64,000 bases of DNA from the NCBI RefSeq assembly GCF_947495275.1, contig NZ_CANLYL010000002.1:372001-436000 (forward strand), read 5' to 3'. The notes under the pieces are model-generated. The model did no database searches, was not told the DNA's origin, and saw nothing but the letters and a program-made list of their open reading frames with translations. Origin of the DNA: an uncultured Roseobacter sp. (GTDB taxonomy: Bacteria; Pseudomonadota; Alphaproteobacteria; Rhodobacterales; Rhodobacteraceae). This document shows positions 63,991 through 64,000 of this stretch, in pieces (position 1 is the first letter of the stretch; each line of letters opens with the position of its first letter). The position numbers and the translations under genes were made by a program.

Positions 63991-64000
63991 ACCAGACAGG

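Overview
The window looks like part of a chromosome of a marine Rhodobacteraceae (Roseobacter-group) alphaproteobacterium. The reasons are the gene order mdh–sucC–…–sucD–sucA–sucB–…–lpd and sdhC–sdhD–sdhA, ethylmalonyl-CoA pathway genes (mcl2-type thioesterase and mesaconyl-CoA hydratase) beside an NnrU protein, the argH–lipoprotein–lysA–DUF4175 and ftsEX–plsC neighbourhoods, and moderately high GC. I saw no rRNA, tRNA, CRISPR array, insertion sequence or prophage. This is family-level recognition by eye; no database search was run.

Region by region. (1) 1–11.7 kb: a type II secretion (T2SS) locus. gspG-H-I-C-D read leftwards and gspL-M-E-F, a lipoprotein resembling penicillin-binding-protein activators, gspJ and gspK read rightwards from an 85-bp shared start region. 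After it come a small lipoprotein, an exported DUF4331 protein and a stand-alone prepilin peptidase. (2) 11.7–13.4 kb: a regulatory trio made of a cupin ChrR-like putative anti-sigma factor, an ECF sigma factor and a membrane protein that shares a 26-residue segment with the cupin protein. (3) 13.6–21 kb: ABC-F ATPase, MFS exporter and a 1331-residue secreted protein with a C-terminal CARDB-like domain. (4) 21.3–25.3 kb: a polyamine-type ABC transporter. (5) 25.3–27.8 kb: an operon of a GbsR/MarR-type regulator, a DUF4166 protein and a saccharopine-dehydrogenase-like protein. The regulator's start codon sits inside a 22-bp perfect palindrome and its mRNA may be leaderless. (6) 28–41 kb: Hint-domain protein, TlpA-like thioredoxin, argH, lysA, DUF4175 protein, zinc-ribbon protein, ftsE, ftsX, plsC, PPOX-family protein. 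(7) 39.7–53.7 kb: lpd, two MAPEG proteins, an AT-richer membrane protein, sucB, sucA, sucD, sucC and mdh, with four small secreted two-cysteine proteins and a methyltransferase interspersed. (8) 53.8–64 kb: TSUP permease, mcl2, NnrU, DUF1737, mch, DUF4344 metallopeptidase, DUF1194 protein and sdhCDA, then a duplicated-module lipoprotein, an FkbM methyltransferase and another lipoprotein. sdhB is expected just beyond the right edge.

How they work together. The secretion machinery, its peptidase, the sigma/cupin regulators, DUF4331 and possibly the giant CARDB protein could form one secretion-and-stress unit (inference). The TCA genes appear co-controlled: pairs of TGTGATCAC(A/G) sites exactly 21 bp apart lie upstream of both the sucC operon and sdhCDA, about 115–125 bases before the first start codon. 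The most attractive unexplained items are this paired operator, the family of exported two-cysteine proteins threaded through the suc operon, the palindrome-over-start GbsR gene and the cupin/ECF/membrane-protein trio.
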